Origin: Nemertoderma westbladi
Lineage: Eukaryota > Xenacoelomorpha > Nemertodermatida > Nemertodermatidae
Length of the DNA: 27,613 nucleotides
Assembly (NCBI GenBank): GCA_032718475.1
Contig: JAUCBJ010008889.1
Coordinates: forward strand, 1-27,613
Direction of reading: 5' to 3'
Shown here: positions 1 through 9,459 of the stretch, piece after piece
How the letters are laid out: each line of letters opens with the position of its first letter
How positions within the stretch are numbered: the first letter of the stretch is position 1
Notes under the pieces: model-generated
What the model was told of the DNA's origin: nothing
The model's input: the letters and a program-made list of their open reading frames with translations, nothing else
Databases searched by the model: none
Program-made: the position numbers and the translations under genes

Positions 1-792
1 ATCTTCACTGATTTTAATCACATATAAAAGGAACACAGACTGACTCATGTAGGGTCTATCAAATAACATTAGATTCACTTCAAACCACTTTAACATAAGT
101 CACAATCGTTATTGGTAACCTTTCTCTCTTACCTTCGGTATATCAAGAATATTGGGTGTCGGGGTTATTTCTCGTTATTCCAATATAATAATTCATCAAC
201 AAATATAATGAATAACCGATAACAAATAGCAGTACAGTATTGACAGATCAATCGGGCCAGTTGTTTTGAGTTAAGACAATCAATCAGTCATCAGGTGCGT
301 TTGGTCAGCCGCCAGGTCAGTTTTGTTTGATCATCAGTCAGTTAAAGGATATATGTCCTTATAATTAAACCTCCTAGTGTTGAGCTAAAAAGCAGAAAGC
401 ATAAAACACTACAAAGCCGTTCTTTCGTGGCTTTGAAAAACTCGTGACTACTGCTCTATACGAGGATACCAACTCCCTTATTCCACGAAGCTCCCGTTCA
501 ACACAGAGAAAGAGCAGTGAGATAGGAAATTTTCAGTTCAGTACTCTGTGATAGGTCAACATCAAGGATAACTCAAATTCTATTGGGAGATACAAAACAA
601 GGCTATGACGCAACCTCCCTAGGCTTGTTGGCCGATTAAACAGAGCCCAGATGCCTGCGTACAGCAAATCAGCCAATAAGCTGGTAACTTGCACTATTTT
701 TAGCTGTAGATCACTTTGAGAGTATTCTTAGCGACTGGGGGGGAACTGGCCAACAAGGCAAACGAATCAGTTATCCCACAAAAGCTTTTACA
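1..792 (-). mobile_element. partial BEL/Pao LTR, antisense, diverged
   Basis: Read on the minus strand from 792, this begins TGTAAAAGCTTTTG, matching the start TGTAAAGGCTTTTG of the LTR at 10142. The clearest match is window 8-235 against the reverse complement of about 10620-10855. It is by eye roughly 80% identical, with long shared words such as CATTAGATTCACTTCAAACC. Weaker matches continue through 350-420 and 595-610. It is therefore the first ~700-800 bp of an LTR of the same family, much older than the copy at the right. No internal element sequence follows 792 on the right, so this is a solo LTR or the 5' LTR of an element running off the left edge. No target duplication can be tested. 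Confidence 0.85.
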
Positions 793-1270
793 TAAACTGA
801 CTTAGTATATAATGACACTAGATGGCCTCAATGTCAGAATATCTGATTTTAAGTAAGAAATAGAGAATATTATGACGCAATTAACCTTATCAATAAAAAT
901 GGAACCTTAAACTTAAATTTAGCAAAATAAGTAAACTAAAATCGCAAAGAACACATTTTATTAACACCGCTTCCATTCATTTAGCTAACACAGTGACAAA
1001 AAACGAAGGGACGAGCTCAAATCATACATAGAAAGATGTCTGGCATGTAAATATATCAATCAATAATAGTAAACTCAAATTACATACAAAATATATATAT
1101 CCAGCATATAAAATATCTCAGCTCGTGAACAAAATCAAATTAAATGAATTATTGGGTAACAATTACTTCTGGATAAGTAAACTATAGTGCTAAAGAGTAT
1201 AACTAATAGGTACATATAAAATGTCTCAGCTCGTGAACAAATAAGCTAAATGAATTATTGAGGGTACCAC
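793..1270. other. AT-rich sequence, no gene seen
   Basis: About 480 bp of AT-rich DNA with no ORF of note. The only structure is the first copy and start of the second copy of the imperfect ~108-bp duplication listed separately. Confidence 0.6.
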
Positions 1271-1276
1271 TTACTT
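1105..1276. repeat. imperfect ~108-bp-period duplication
   Basis: About 64 bp beginning CATATAAAATATCTCAGCTC at 1105 recurs at 1213 with a few substitutions and a small indel. Both copies continue into GAACAAA and AAATGAATTATTG. The spacing is 108 bp. Function unknown; it looks like a local tandem duplication within non-coding DNA. Confidence 0.8.
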
Positions 1277-1609
1277 ATTTTCAGTATAATATAAAGTAGG
1301 AATATGAGTCATATAAAGTAAAAATAGCCGTAATAAAAAGTAACCAGAAAAAATAACGTTTATTTCCGGGTATTTTTGCTCTGGGGGGGGGGGGGGGGGG
1401 GGGGAGGGTCGCTTGCGACGTTTCGGTGATGGGGAGCCATTACCAGGTAACGGAGACGGAGAACTTTGCACTCGTAGCGCCTCAGTGGTGGAAGGATGAA
1501 GTTCCAATGAGTCAGAAGGGTGTGCGATAGTTCGTATGATCGGTCCACCAGTAGATGTTCCCGGTTGAGGTTCGCTAACCACGATTGATGTGGGAACAGA
1601 CAAGCGCAA
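1271..1609 (-). CDS. hypothetical ORF or exon, Ser/Pro-rich, doubtful
   Basis: An open frame of 112 codons on the minus strand that I do not recognise. The first ~65 residues are Ser/Pro/Thr-rich with a basic patch (PKRRKRP, about residues 62-68) resembling a nuclear-localisation signal. A proline run follows, encoded by the 22-base homopolymer at 1383-1404. Beyond the homopolymer the composition becomes hydrophobic and random-looking, so any real coding probably ends there or changes frame. An overlapping second frame (1360-1620) is also open. It could be an exon, a transposon ORF fragment or chance. There is no splice or family evidence to decide. Confidence 0.25.
   Translation of the reverse strand: MRLSVPTSIVVSEPQPGTSTGGPIIRTIAHPSDSLELHPSTTEALRVQSSPSPLPGNGSPSPKRRKRPSPPPPPPPEQKYPEINVIFSGYFLLRLFLLYMTHIPTLYYTENK
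1383..1404. repeat. poly-G (22) homopolymer run
   Basis: Twenty-two consecutive G on the plus strand, C on the minus, inside the doubtful minus-strand ORF. Runs of this length are unstable and hard to sequence, so the exact length and the reading frame across it are unreliable. Confidence 0.9.
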
Positions 1610-1620
1610 TAACTATACAT

Positions 1621-1956
1621 AACGTAATCGCGTAATTTGATGTAAATCCGCGGAATATACCGGTATCGTAAGTATCAGATATCATATCTTACTAAATTAG
1701 CTACTTCTGTAATAGGCGTTAATTGACAATGATATCGGTGGTTATCGAAATATATATTATATATAGAATATATATTGCAATATTATTAATTTAACTACAA
1801 TAATAATATATATAATAAATATTTTACAATAAACTGTACCTGATTTGGAAGTAGAACAGATAATGACAAGTATCAGTGATGTTATGGATAAATTCGTCAT
1901 CTTGATTTGTTGTATTTATGTAACCTGATGGAAATGAAACAATATTTTATTTAAAA
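1621..1956. other. AT-rich intergenic DNA
   Basis: No ORF. About 1735-1830 is a run of TATATAT/AATATT-type sequence able to fold on itself. Nothing else is supported. Confidence 0.6.
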
Positions 1957-1990
1957 ATGGATTTGGAAAGAGTTTTGGAGTTGGCGTTTA

Positions 1991-2365
1991 TTGCCACTGA
2001 TTGAACTACAAAGACAGCAAGCTGGCTGGAAGGAGCCCGGGGGAAAAATCCTAGCCAAGACTATTACAAATGAACTATGTCAGTCAGCAGACCTAGGAAG
2101 ACGACTCCAAAACGCTTCCATGGAGCCACGATCCCATCGATTCCTGTTGCAGAGGCTGTTAATAGCGATCTTAATGGGTAACGCTGCATCTATCCTGGGA
2201 ACAGTCAGCAGTTACTAAGTAAACTAAAGAAACAATTATTTAGTTTGCAAATTAGTTAGGCTCATATTCATATTGTTGTGCTTTTCCACTATGTATGCTG
2301 TACTATTAGTTGTTGTAATGCAATTTAATATGTACGAAATAAATAAATAAATAAACAAATAAATT
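1991..2365 (+). pseudogene. 3' end of an unidentified transposon ORF with (AAAT)n tail
   Basis: A 75-codon open frame (1991-2218; first codon shown is TTG, so no true start) ends in GNAASILGTVSSY. It is followed 120 bp later by an (AAAT)n tract at 2337-2365 containing AATAAA-type signals. The arrangement, a basic ORF end, a short 3' UTR and a simple A-rich tail, is what a 5'-truncated non-LTR retroposon looks like. The C-terminal phrase has the feel of tails of repeated ORFs in marine invertebrates, but I cannot place the family. Upstream sequence in this frame gives no further homology. Confidence 0.4.
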
Positions 2366-2387
2366 GTCTAAACTGTAAGTCGTGAAG

Positions 2388-2427
2388 GCTAGCTGTCTTG
2401 TGGCTCGCTAGCTGTCTTTGTGGCTCG
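2388..2427. repeat. two copies of a ~20-bp direct repeat
   Basis: GCTAGCTGTCTTGTGGCTC at 2388 is followed directly by a near-identical copy at 2407 with one extra T. A small tandem duplication with no other feature. Confidence 0.75.
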
Positions 2428-2819
2428 TCCCACATAATAAAAAATTAAACTTTGCTACCACTAACAAAAATATAATATGAAGCAAATAATTTCAATATCA
2501 AGCGCGTTTACAAGATATAAGATTACCGAATATTTATAAAAAAAATGCCCGTGATGCACTACCAGATAAATATAACAACGAATAAGAGCTAAATAATAAA
2601 TTTAGTTTCCTTCTAAATGTATTACCCCGTCACCTGAATCTCTCTTCCCAGTGAATCCTATGTGAATATCTATAAATATCTATAAGGTTACTCACTACTG
2701 CTATGTTAGGTTGTAGCCAAGCTGATTGAATTATAAGCACATGGCCTTTCAAATGTTATAATTAATTATTAATATTAATCAACGATCAGGCTACTTAAAG
2801 CCCCTGTTGTACATATACA
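2428..2819. other. intergenic AT-rich DNA
   Basis: No gene seen between the 20-bp repeat and the LINE 3' region. It is AT-rich with scattered short A runs. The LINE's true 3' end could lie a little inside this stretch. Confidence 0.5.
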
Positions 2820-2882
2820 TACATAATAATATTATCAACAATTTCAGTAAATTAAACATTTCCAATAGACAGTATACAGTAG

Positions 2883-5800
2883 TTAGCAAACAGTTGCACG
2901 TAATTTAAATGCATGAAAAATATATCGCGCAATATTCAAAACTTTAGTAGGATCGTCAGTTTGCATTAATTCAATAAATTTTAAAAAATTCGGGAAAACC
3001 ATATATCTCATACCCAAGTATCTGCACCGCAGGCTGTGATAAAAAGTGCAACCTAATAGAAAATGGTACTCGTCTTCTACTAAATTACAATCGCACATAT
3101 TGCAAATTCGCTGGTCCCTAGCTATACCGTACAAAAAACCGGCGCAACGCTAAATGATTACTCAATACGTAAATGTAAGTAGAGGGTTTGAATATTTCCT
3201 TTATATAAAATCTTCCTTTTGGGGACGATGCTACTTCTGATCTCCAAAATTGCACAAACTGATCAGTGATACGTTGCTTTACATTGAATAGAAAAGTGTT
3301 AACACTATCACCTACATCCTGATTTTGCCAAGCCCAACTAAATCCTAAATCATTTAGTATTCCTCTTAATTGCACAACCCAACTTTTTGGCGTTAAATGA
3401 CTTACTACTATCTAGTACGTTATTCAAATCATTGCACAACATTAAATAAGCCTGTTTCACCAACCTAGTATTTGGTAGATTAATAATTCTGGTCCAATAC
3501 TTAACTAATCTGAATCGACGTTCGAAAATAAGTTGTAATTGACCTGTCTCTCCATATACTGCAAAATTTGGAGTTGTTTTTTTTAACACCCAGAAAATTT
3601 TTCAGAAACCGTAAGTGTACCCTTTCTACATCATCAGCTGTATCAAAACCCCAAATTTCAGCACCGTACATTAAAATAGGTTTCACTAAAGTGTTGAATA
3701 AATTTATAGCACAATCGAAAGTAGAATGGGGAAATCGTACAAAGTATTTTAGTAAAGAAAAATATGCTCTACTACCTTGTTCTGCAATGTTACTTTGAGC
3801 AATATAAAATTTTCCAGATACCGTGAAGATAATACCTAAATATGTATACTGATTAATTTTTGGCATCACTTTGTTATTGTAGTAAAATTGCACCGCCGAT
3901 GGACGACCTTTGTGACCAAAAACAACAACATTAGATTTATCTAAGTTTACTTCCAAGCACCAATATTTACAATAAAATTCTAGAATTATTAGGGATTGCT
4001 GTAAAGCTGACTCAGTCTCTGCCAATATAACGATGTCGTCAGCAAATAGCAATAAGAATAATTTCATCGTACCAACATCTATACCTTCAATGCCACCTTG
4101 TCTTAATTCGTTTTCCAAATCATTAATAAAAATACTGAACAAAAAGGGTGATAAGCTCTCACCTTGTCTTACTCCTATAGATACTAAAAATGTTTCTGAC
4201 AATTTACCATCTACTTTTACACATGACTTTACACTACTATACATATTCTTAATAACATTTAGCATTTTGCCACCCGCACCTAAATTGATTAATTTCAACC
4301 ATAAAGCTGCACGACTAACTGAATCGAATGCCTTTTTCAGGTCAATAAAAGCACAATATAATTTTTTCTTACGAGTTAACAAAAAGTGATCAATAAGCGC
4401 ACGTAAAACAAACATTTGGTCAACTGTAGAAAACCCTGCTCGAAAACCACCCTGGGCTTCAACTACAATACCATAACAATTTGCCCACCATTGTAAACGA
4501 CTATTAATAACGGATGTGAATAATTGACCCAAAATTGACAACAGAGTTATTCCCCTATAGTTACCGGGATCCGACTTTTTCCCCTTTTTAAACAATGGAC
4601 ATATAATTCCAATTGTCCAATCTCGTGGAAAATTGCCCGAATCCAAAATAGCACTAAATAATAATGTTAACACCGGTACTAACTGATCCCGACCTTCAAT
4701 AATAAATTCACTAATAATATTGTCTACACCTGGAGATTTACCGCGCTTTAACTTATTAATAGCGTTATTTACTTCTACTTCATCAAATGGCATACTCAAA
4801 TCATTCTCAAAACAATTTCTACTTTCAATTATATTAACATTTCTACCTACGTAACTACTACAATTCCTTCCCAAATCCTGAAAATTTGAATTGTTTGAAC
4901 TAAGTCGCTCGAAATATTGTTTAAACTCATTAATAGATGGTTCATTTGCCCCTCTCGGAATAGCAACCCGGCAAATAGATTTCAATTTTTTCCAAAACTT
5001 TTTCGGGTCTGACACACGTGCCAGGTTCAGGCGCTGCGCTTCATTTCTCGAATATTCAAATCGGGTTTTACGCAGGGTTGCTTTATATTGAGCACGGCTC
5101 CTTTGAAGTAAGGAATACGCTTCAGGTGCTCCAGAACTTTTCCAATTAGACAACGCACTATTAAAAGCCAACTTTACATCCCTACATTCTAAATTAAACC
5201 AAATTGCACCATTACAAAAGGAATTAACATTACCTTGTTCGTTATCAGTTCGATGTAATGATAAAATTTCTGCCTGACGATCGAATATATCCGAAAGGTT
5301 CCCCACCGCAGCGTCTAAATTTTGCAGTGGAAAATTAACATCGGAGATAATTAGGTCGCCAATGTTCTGCAGCTCGTTTATCATATTTGCATCTTTCATA
5401 TTCGCATTAAATTGCTGTTTAACTCTATCGTTCCAAAAATAACGGTTTACTGGAGTACCCTCAACATGTATGTTACTAGCATCGGGTTCAGTAGCATTTG
5501 GCTCGAGAAATGTTTGCACTTCTAATTTAAATGAAATTGTACAGTGGTGACTATAAATATTTGGGATACCAATAGAAAAATCTGTACAATGCCCCATCAT
5601 TGGTACTGTGCCTAGTACATAATCAATTGTAGAAGAACCATTGCCAGAACGAAAAGTAAAATCACCACAGGCTTCGTCATTCCCTAGCCTTCCATTAAAA
5701 ATGCGTAGGCCAGTGTTTTTACATAGGGTTAATAATGTTGTACCATAGGCATTTACCTTTTTATCAAAATTATTTCTATCGGTATTTATACAATAATAAA

Positions 5801-6512
5801 TAAATTCATTTTCATCATCAACCTGGTCACCAATAAGTGATTCATCACAATGTGTAATCATCCCGCCATTGATTACAATATAATCGCATCCTTTAGCCGT
5901 TCTGGCATTTAAATCACCAATAACTAGTATATATGCACTGTCCCAATAAAATGCCAACCCTCTTTCAATATCATCAAATAAGTCAATTGCACTGTTGTTG
6001 TGGCTAGTGGAATTGTACGGCGCTATATATGCACAACAAAAAATAAGATCCCTTTCTAAACCTAAACATTGTTTATCTAGTTTTAACCATATAATATCTT
6101 CTACACTGAAATCATTTAGATTGGTTACGTGTGGTTCTAGATCAATTTTAAAATATACCAGCACTCCACCACTGAAGCGTTTTGCACTACGATGTTTCTT
6201 ATTCCGACACACCTTAAAATAATTATATCCCCCTATATCTAAGTTTAGTAACCCATATGGAGCTAACCAAGTTTCCGTACATATAAAAATATCGTGTGCT
6301 CGCACGAGTTTATGAAAATCAACATCTGCTAGTGCTGAACTAATACCTTCAACATTTAAATGTCCTACGTTAAGTGATCTAGTAATTGCAGGTTCATCAG
6401 AAACGGAAAGTGTAATATTAGTAGTTATATTATTGTTTACCAAGTTTTGTGATCGATCATCATCATTCGAGTTTAAACTTGAGAGCCCGAACTGATTAGT
6501 TTGGCACCTCAA
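2883..6512 (-). pseudogene. LINE ORF2: AP endonuclease plus reverse transcriptase, frameshifted
   Basis: The main frame (6512-3501, 1003 codons) opens with an exonuclease-endonuclease domain: GHLNVEG near residue 48, TETWL, GDLNAR near 198, a SxxIDYVLG motif and SHHC. The reverse transcriptase follows: KSPGVD, NYRGITLLS, QGGFRAGFST, AFIDLKKAFD, GVRQGESLSP, and the catalytic FADD at about 823-826. The product would nick DNA and copy the element RNA at the target. After the RT the frame is lost near 3580 at a T8 run, again near 3375 and again near 3130 at an A run. The C-terminal region continues in other frames at 3350-3589, 3118-3375 and 2883-3134, including a CxxC...H...C cluster in the last piece. 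Two of the three breaks sit at homopolymers, so indels, real or from sequencing, are likely. The annotated first codon is TTG; the true start is unknown. Short plus-strand ORFs here are shadows. Confidence 0.85.
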
Positions 6513-7255
6513 CCGTTGGGTTGTGGATCACACGTTCCGGGGTGCCCTTCTCCCGTCTCATTGGCTGGCTGATCGAGAGAGCCTTCCTCCGGCTCATTGG
6601 CTGGCTGATCGAGTGAGCCTTCTTCTTCACCCAGCACGTCGAACACGTTGTGAAGATGCAAACTAGAGACCTGAGAACCCTCTTGAGGTCTACCAGCAGT
6701 ATCATCAGAACCAGACAGAGGTTGTGAGTATTTGCCGGGAATTATTATCCATTCGGGATTTGAAGGAGTAGAATTCAGTGATCGTTGAAGCTGAACTGTA
6801 ATTGGCGTCTGCGCCCCAGCATTTTCAACCGTCTCAGATTGTATAATACCCTGTTGTTGATATTCTGTGACATCCATTTCAGCCTCGCAGATTGACTCTT
6901 CAATGTGCACGAGCGGATCCATTTCTATAGTAGACCTGGTGACCGAAGAAGAGGACACAGTTGTGCTCGTTGGCGCGGGCGTAGTGGGCGCGGGCTGCCC
7001 CATAGTGGGTGCGGGCTGCCTCATGCGTTGAGTGGGCAGAACTGTAGTAGTAGGCGCGGATGGCCCTGAAGTGGGCGCGGGCGGCCCCGTGCGTTGCATG
7101 GGCGGCCTTGTAGTCGGCGCGGGCGGCCCCGTGCGTTGCATGGGCGTCCTTGCAGTAAACGCGGGCGGCCTTGCAGTGAACGCGGGCGGCCCCGTGCGCT
7201 GCATTATAAGCATAATGCATTTAGGGGTTGGGATTACTCTCTCAGACCTAAGCAA
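6509..7255 (-). CDS. LINE ORF1-like, Pro/Thr-rich protein
   Basis: A 248-codon frame immediately upstream of ORF2. The first codon is TTG; in-frame ATGs occur near 7211. Residues ~18-90 are low-complexity repeats of a 14-residue unit (PPAPTTRPPMQRTG-like). The centre (residues ~110-190) is less repetitive and acidic. Near the C-terminus a 12-residue acidic unit containing EGSLDQPANE occurs twice. No zinc knuckle, RRM or coiled coil is visible, so the assignment rests on position and strand, not on a domain. The TGA at 6511-6509 overlaps the ORF2 frame by a few bases, suggesting stop-restart or frameshift coupling, if the sequence is intact. It could also be the 5' part of one long ORF with a frameshift. 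Confidence 0.5.
   Translation of the reverse strand: MLRSERVIPTPKCIMLIMQRTGPPAFTARPPAFTARTPMQRTGPPAPTTRPPMQRTGPPAPTSGPSAPTTTVLPTQRMRQPAPTMGQPAPTTPAPTSTTVSSSSVTRSTIEMDPLVHIEESICEAEMDVTEYQQQGIIQSETVENAGAQTPITVQLQRSLNSTPSNPEWIIIPGKYSQPLSGSDDTAGRPQEGSQVSSLHLHNVFDVLGEEEGSLDQPANEPEEGSLDQPANETGEGHPGTCDPQPNG
6965..7205. repeat. GC-rich 21/42-bp tandem repeats in LINE ORF1
   Basis: GGCCCCGTGCG recurs at 7083, 7125 and 7188, a spacing of 42 and then 63 (42+21), with degenerate units extending left to about 6965. The period keeps the minus-strand frame and encodes the Pro/Ala/Thr repeats of ORF1. The strong GC bias contrasts with the AT-rich surroundings. Confidence 0.8.
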
Positions 7256-7384
7256 ACCAGTTCAATGTGGAGGGAACCAACTACACTACGTTTGTCTATG
7301 GGATGTCTTTTTATCGCCAGCTTGCTGACTTTTCTAGTTAATAATTAATAAATAGGGCTGCCTTTGATGTATTGTAATGTAATA

Positions 7385-7392
7385 GGTTTGGC
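7385..7392. repeat. left target-site duplication, GGTTTGGC
   Basis: These eight bases directly precede the left inverted repeat and recur directly after the right one at 9671-9678. One G is shared with the element end there, so the duplication is 7 or 8 bp. P-superfamily elements make 8-bp duplications, often GC-rich. Confidence 0.75.
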
Positions 7393-7434
7393 CATGGACT
7401 TCTAGAATATTAATTAATACCAGGACTGGAAACT
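7393..7434 (+). repeat. left terminal inverted repeat
   Basis: Starts CATGGACTTCTAGAAT and continues through ACCAGGACTGGAAACT. It matches the reverse complement of 9631-9671 with about three substitutions and one single-base indel. Confidence 0.9.
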
Positions 7435-7840
7435 GTTTATTCGGAAATACCAGTTGAGGCCTACTTTCTGGTTTTTGCTAACAGTTATTTATTTTAGGAA
7501 TCATCATATCTAAACCGCTACCGTTTGAGTTTTTCTGAAAGGAATTTAATAATTTATGTTGGATTAGATGCCCAGATTTCTCAGTTTTAATTATGTATAT
7601 AAAATAACCCTTTTATCTGTTAATAATAATAATAATAAAAACAATTTATATAGCGCCAAATTTACATTTTAATAATCTAAGGCGTTGAAACAACAGTATC
7701 GTTCACATTACGTAGTCAAACAACTTAGAATAAAATAAACTATATCTAAAATTTTGTAAAACATGTTTAAAAATTGTGTTAAAATATTCGGTTCAGTTAA
7801 AACAATTCCGAATTCAAATTACTGGGAACAAAACAAGGAA
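7435..7840. other. transposon interior, non-coding
   Basis: AT-rich filler between the left inverted repeat and the minisatellite. It contains an (AAT)n tract at about 7620-7638 followed by TTTATATAGCGCC, a phrase I associate with dispersed repeats of marine invertebrates. No ORF. Confidence 0.5.
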
Positions 7841-8813
7841 TAGGAGTAGCGCCCACCCCTACCTTCGGGTAGGTAGCAGATAGGAGTAGCGCCCACCCCT
7901 ACCTTCGGGTAGCAGATAGGAGTAGCACCCACCCCTACCTTCGGGTAGCAGATAGGAGTGGCGCCCACCCCTACCTTCGGGTAGCAGATAGGAGTAGCAC
8001 CCACCCCTACCTTCGGGTAGCAGATAGGAGTGGCGCCCACCCCTACCTTCGGGTAGCAGATAGGAGTAGCACCCACCCCTACCTTCGGGTAGCAGATAGG
8101 AGTGGCGCCAACCCCTACCTACCTTCGGGTAGCAGATTGGAGTAGCACCCACCCCTACCTTCGGGTAGCAGATAGGAGTGGCGCCCACCCCTACCTTCGG
8201 GTAGCAGATAGGAGTAGCGCCCACCCCTACCTTCGGGTAGCAGATTTGAGTAGCACCCACCCCTACCTTCGGGTAGCAGATAGGAGTAGCGTCCTTTCCT
8301 ATCTTCGGGTAGCAGATAGGAGTAGCGCCAAGGCGCCAACCCCTACCTTCGGGTAGCAGATAGGAGTAACGCCCACCCCTATCTTCGGGTAGCAGATAGG
8401 AGTAGCGCCCACCCCTACCTTCGGGTAGCAGATCCCCTACCTTCGGGTAGCAGATAGGAGCAACGCCTACCCCTATCTTCGGGTAGCAGATAGGAGTAGC
8501 GCCCACCCCTACCTTCGGGTAGCAGATAGGAGTAGCGCCCACCCCTACCTTCGGGTAGCAGATAGGAGTAGCGCCCACCCCTATCTTCGGGTATCAGATA
8601 GGAGTAGCGCCCACCCCTACCTTCGGGTAGCAGATAGGAGCAGCGCCCACCCCTACCTTCGGGTAGCAGATAGGAGTAACGTCCACCCCTACCTTCGGGT
8701 AGCAGATAGGAGTAGCGCCCACCCCTATCTTCGGGTAGCAGATAGGAGTAGCGCCCACCCCTACCTTCCGGTAGCAGATAGGAGTAGCGCCCACCCCTAC
8801 CTACGGGTAGTAG
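7841..8813. repeat. 36-bp minisatellite, 27 units, each with a cUUCGg hairpin
   Basis: I can place 27 units end to end. Most are exactly 36 bp; exceptions are +4 in units 1 and 8, +8 in unit 14, a 22-bp truncated unit 17 and a 35-bp last unit. The core is TAGGAGTAGCGCCCACCCCT followed by ACCTTCGGGTAGCAGA. Within each, CTACC-TTCG-GGTAG is a perfect 5-bp stem with a UUCG tetraloop closed by C-G; 20 of 27 units keep it exactly. Units starting at about 7917 to 8173 alternate strictly between GTAGCACCC and GTGGCGCCC, a 72-bp higher-order repeat; later units are mostly GTAGCGCCC. Because 36 is a multiple of three, several frames on both strands stay open without being genes. Confidence 0.95.
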
Positions 8814-8866
8814 CTACCGAAAGAGGAGCCTTCGGGTCGCCTCCGGCCTCGGCCGACTGTTTGCTT
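8814..8866. other. GC-rich terminus of the minisatellite
   Basis: The array ends in a GC-rich stretch with CTACCGAAAG and GAGGAGCCTTCGGGTCGCCTC. The second again presents a C-UUCG-G core, with an imperfect outer stem GAGG/CCTC. It may be the ancestral or junction sequence from which the units expanded. Confidence 0.5.
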
Positions 8867-8978
8867 TGCTTTGATAATAAATCATGCTCTGGTCTATAAG
8901 TAGGAGTAAGTTGTGATAAATAATTTATGAATGAATTATCCCAAAATCCAAAAATGTTAGAAATATATTTACTGTAGT

Positions 8979-9459
8979 CTATGCGTATCCAAAAAATGTG
9001 TCGCCCAGAGAGGATATTAGTGTCACCACTGTGTTTTGTTTCTCCAGGGTTGTCATGTTTTGGTAGATAAGAGAGAGTGCTCTAACTTTCCTCTCATTTT
9101 GGTACAATTGTTTACATGAAAGGTAATAATTACCTCCATTCATATGTCTGTAACGTCCAAAGCGGAGCTCTAGGGGATCTTGCAACATATTTCGTGTAAG
9201 AACATAATTAAACTTTAACTCATCCAGACATTACCTTACTACATTGACTAAAGCATTCGTGGTATAAATAAATAAGGGCGTCGAAAGTTTCATTTGCAAG
9301 GGCATTTTTAGATTTTACTATATATTTCGGTAGAGGTCCTCCATGTGGTGAGGGACCTTGAAACATTGCCCAGAAAATTAAGTCGATCATCGGTAGTCGA
9401 ATATATTGGATATTTGGAGGGATCGCGTTTCCGGGAACCTGCTGTTGTTGTTTCAACAT
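8979..9459 (-). pseudogene. P/THAP9-like transposase, C-terminal remnant
   Basis: Two minus-strand frames, 9459-9220 and 9188-8979, read as one protein region broken by a frameshift at about 9225-9240. The second frame stays open upstream of its first ATG to about 9228 and includes YVLTRN. It carries QDPLELRFGRYR followed by NGGNYY. Members of the P/THAP9 transposase group share a comparable L-T-x(n)-QDxLExxFGxxR signature followed by a Gly-rich step near the C-terminus. The first frame (ANETFDALIYLYH...) fits the region just before it. Nothing upstream survives before the inverted repeat at 9671, so the THAP finger and most catalytic residues are missing. Alternatively a short intron lies between the two frames: AAGGTAATG sits at the junction. 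Confidence 0.6.

Larger units (their letters stand above)
2820..7255 (-). mobile_element. non-LTR retrotransposon (LINE, APE/RT type), degenerate
   Basis: Minus-strand element made of ORF1 (6509-7255) and ORF2 (6512 down to about 2883), with ORF1's TGA overlapping the open start of ORF2. The endonuclease is of the apurinic type and the RT carries FADD, so it belongs to the APE-bearing LINEs. The general look is CR1/L2/jockey-like, but I do not assign a clade. Beyond the last coding piece, about 2820-2882, the minus strand is rich in TATGTATG-type sequence, a plausible 3' tail. The 5' end is unclear: coding-like sequence stops near 7255, and 130 bp further on lies the P-type transposon, which may have inserted into the LINE or its flank. 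Confidence 0.8.

Noticed and set aside
1271-1620. Confident host gene exon
   Set aside because: Two overlapping frames are equally open, the 22-G run makes the frame unreliable, and no splice signal or family match supports it.
7819-8794. Several long ORFs on both strands through the minisatellite (for example a 239-codon minus frame)
   Set aside because: They exist only because the 36-bp period is a multiple of three and lacks stops; the repeats read equally well in several frames, so no coding frame is indicated.
7841-8813. CRISPR-like array
   Set aside because: Units are directly adjacent with no variable spacers, there are no cas genes and the setting is animal transposon DNA.
7841-8870. 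Hammerhead ribozyme in the tandem array or its GC-rich end
   Set aside because: GAAA-like pieces occur in the GC-rich end but the CTGATGA core and matching stems are absent.
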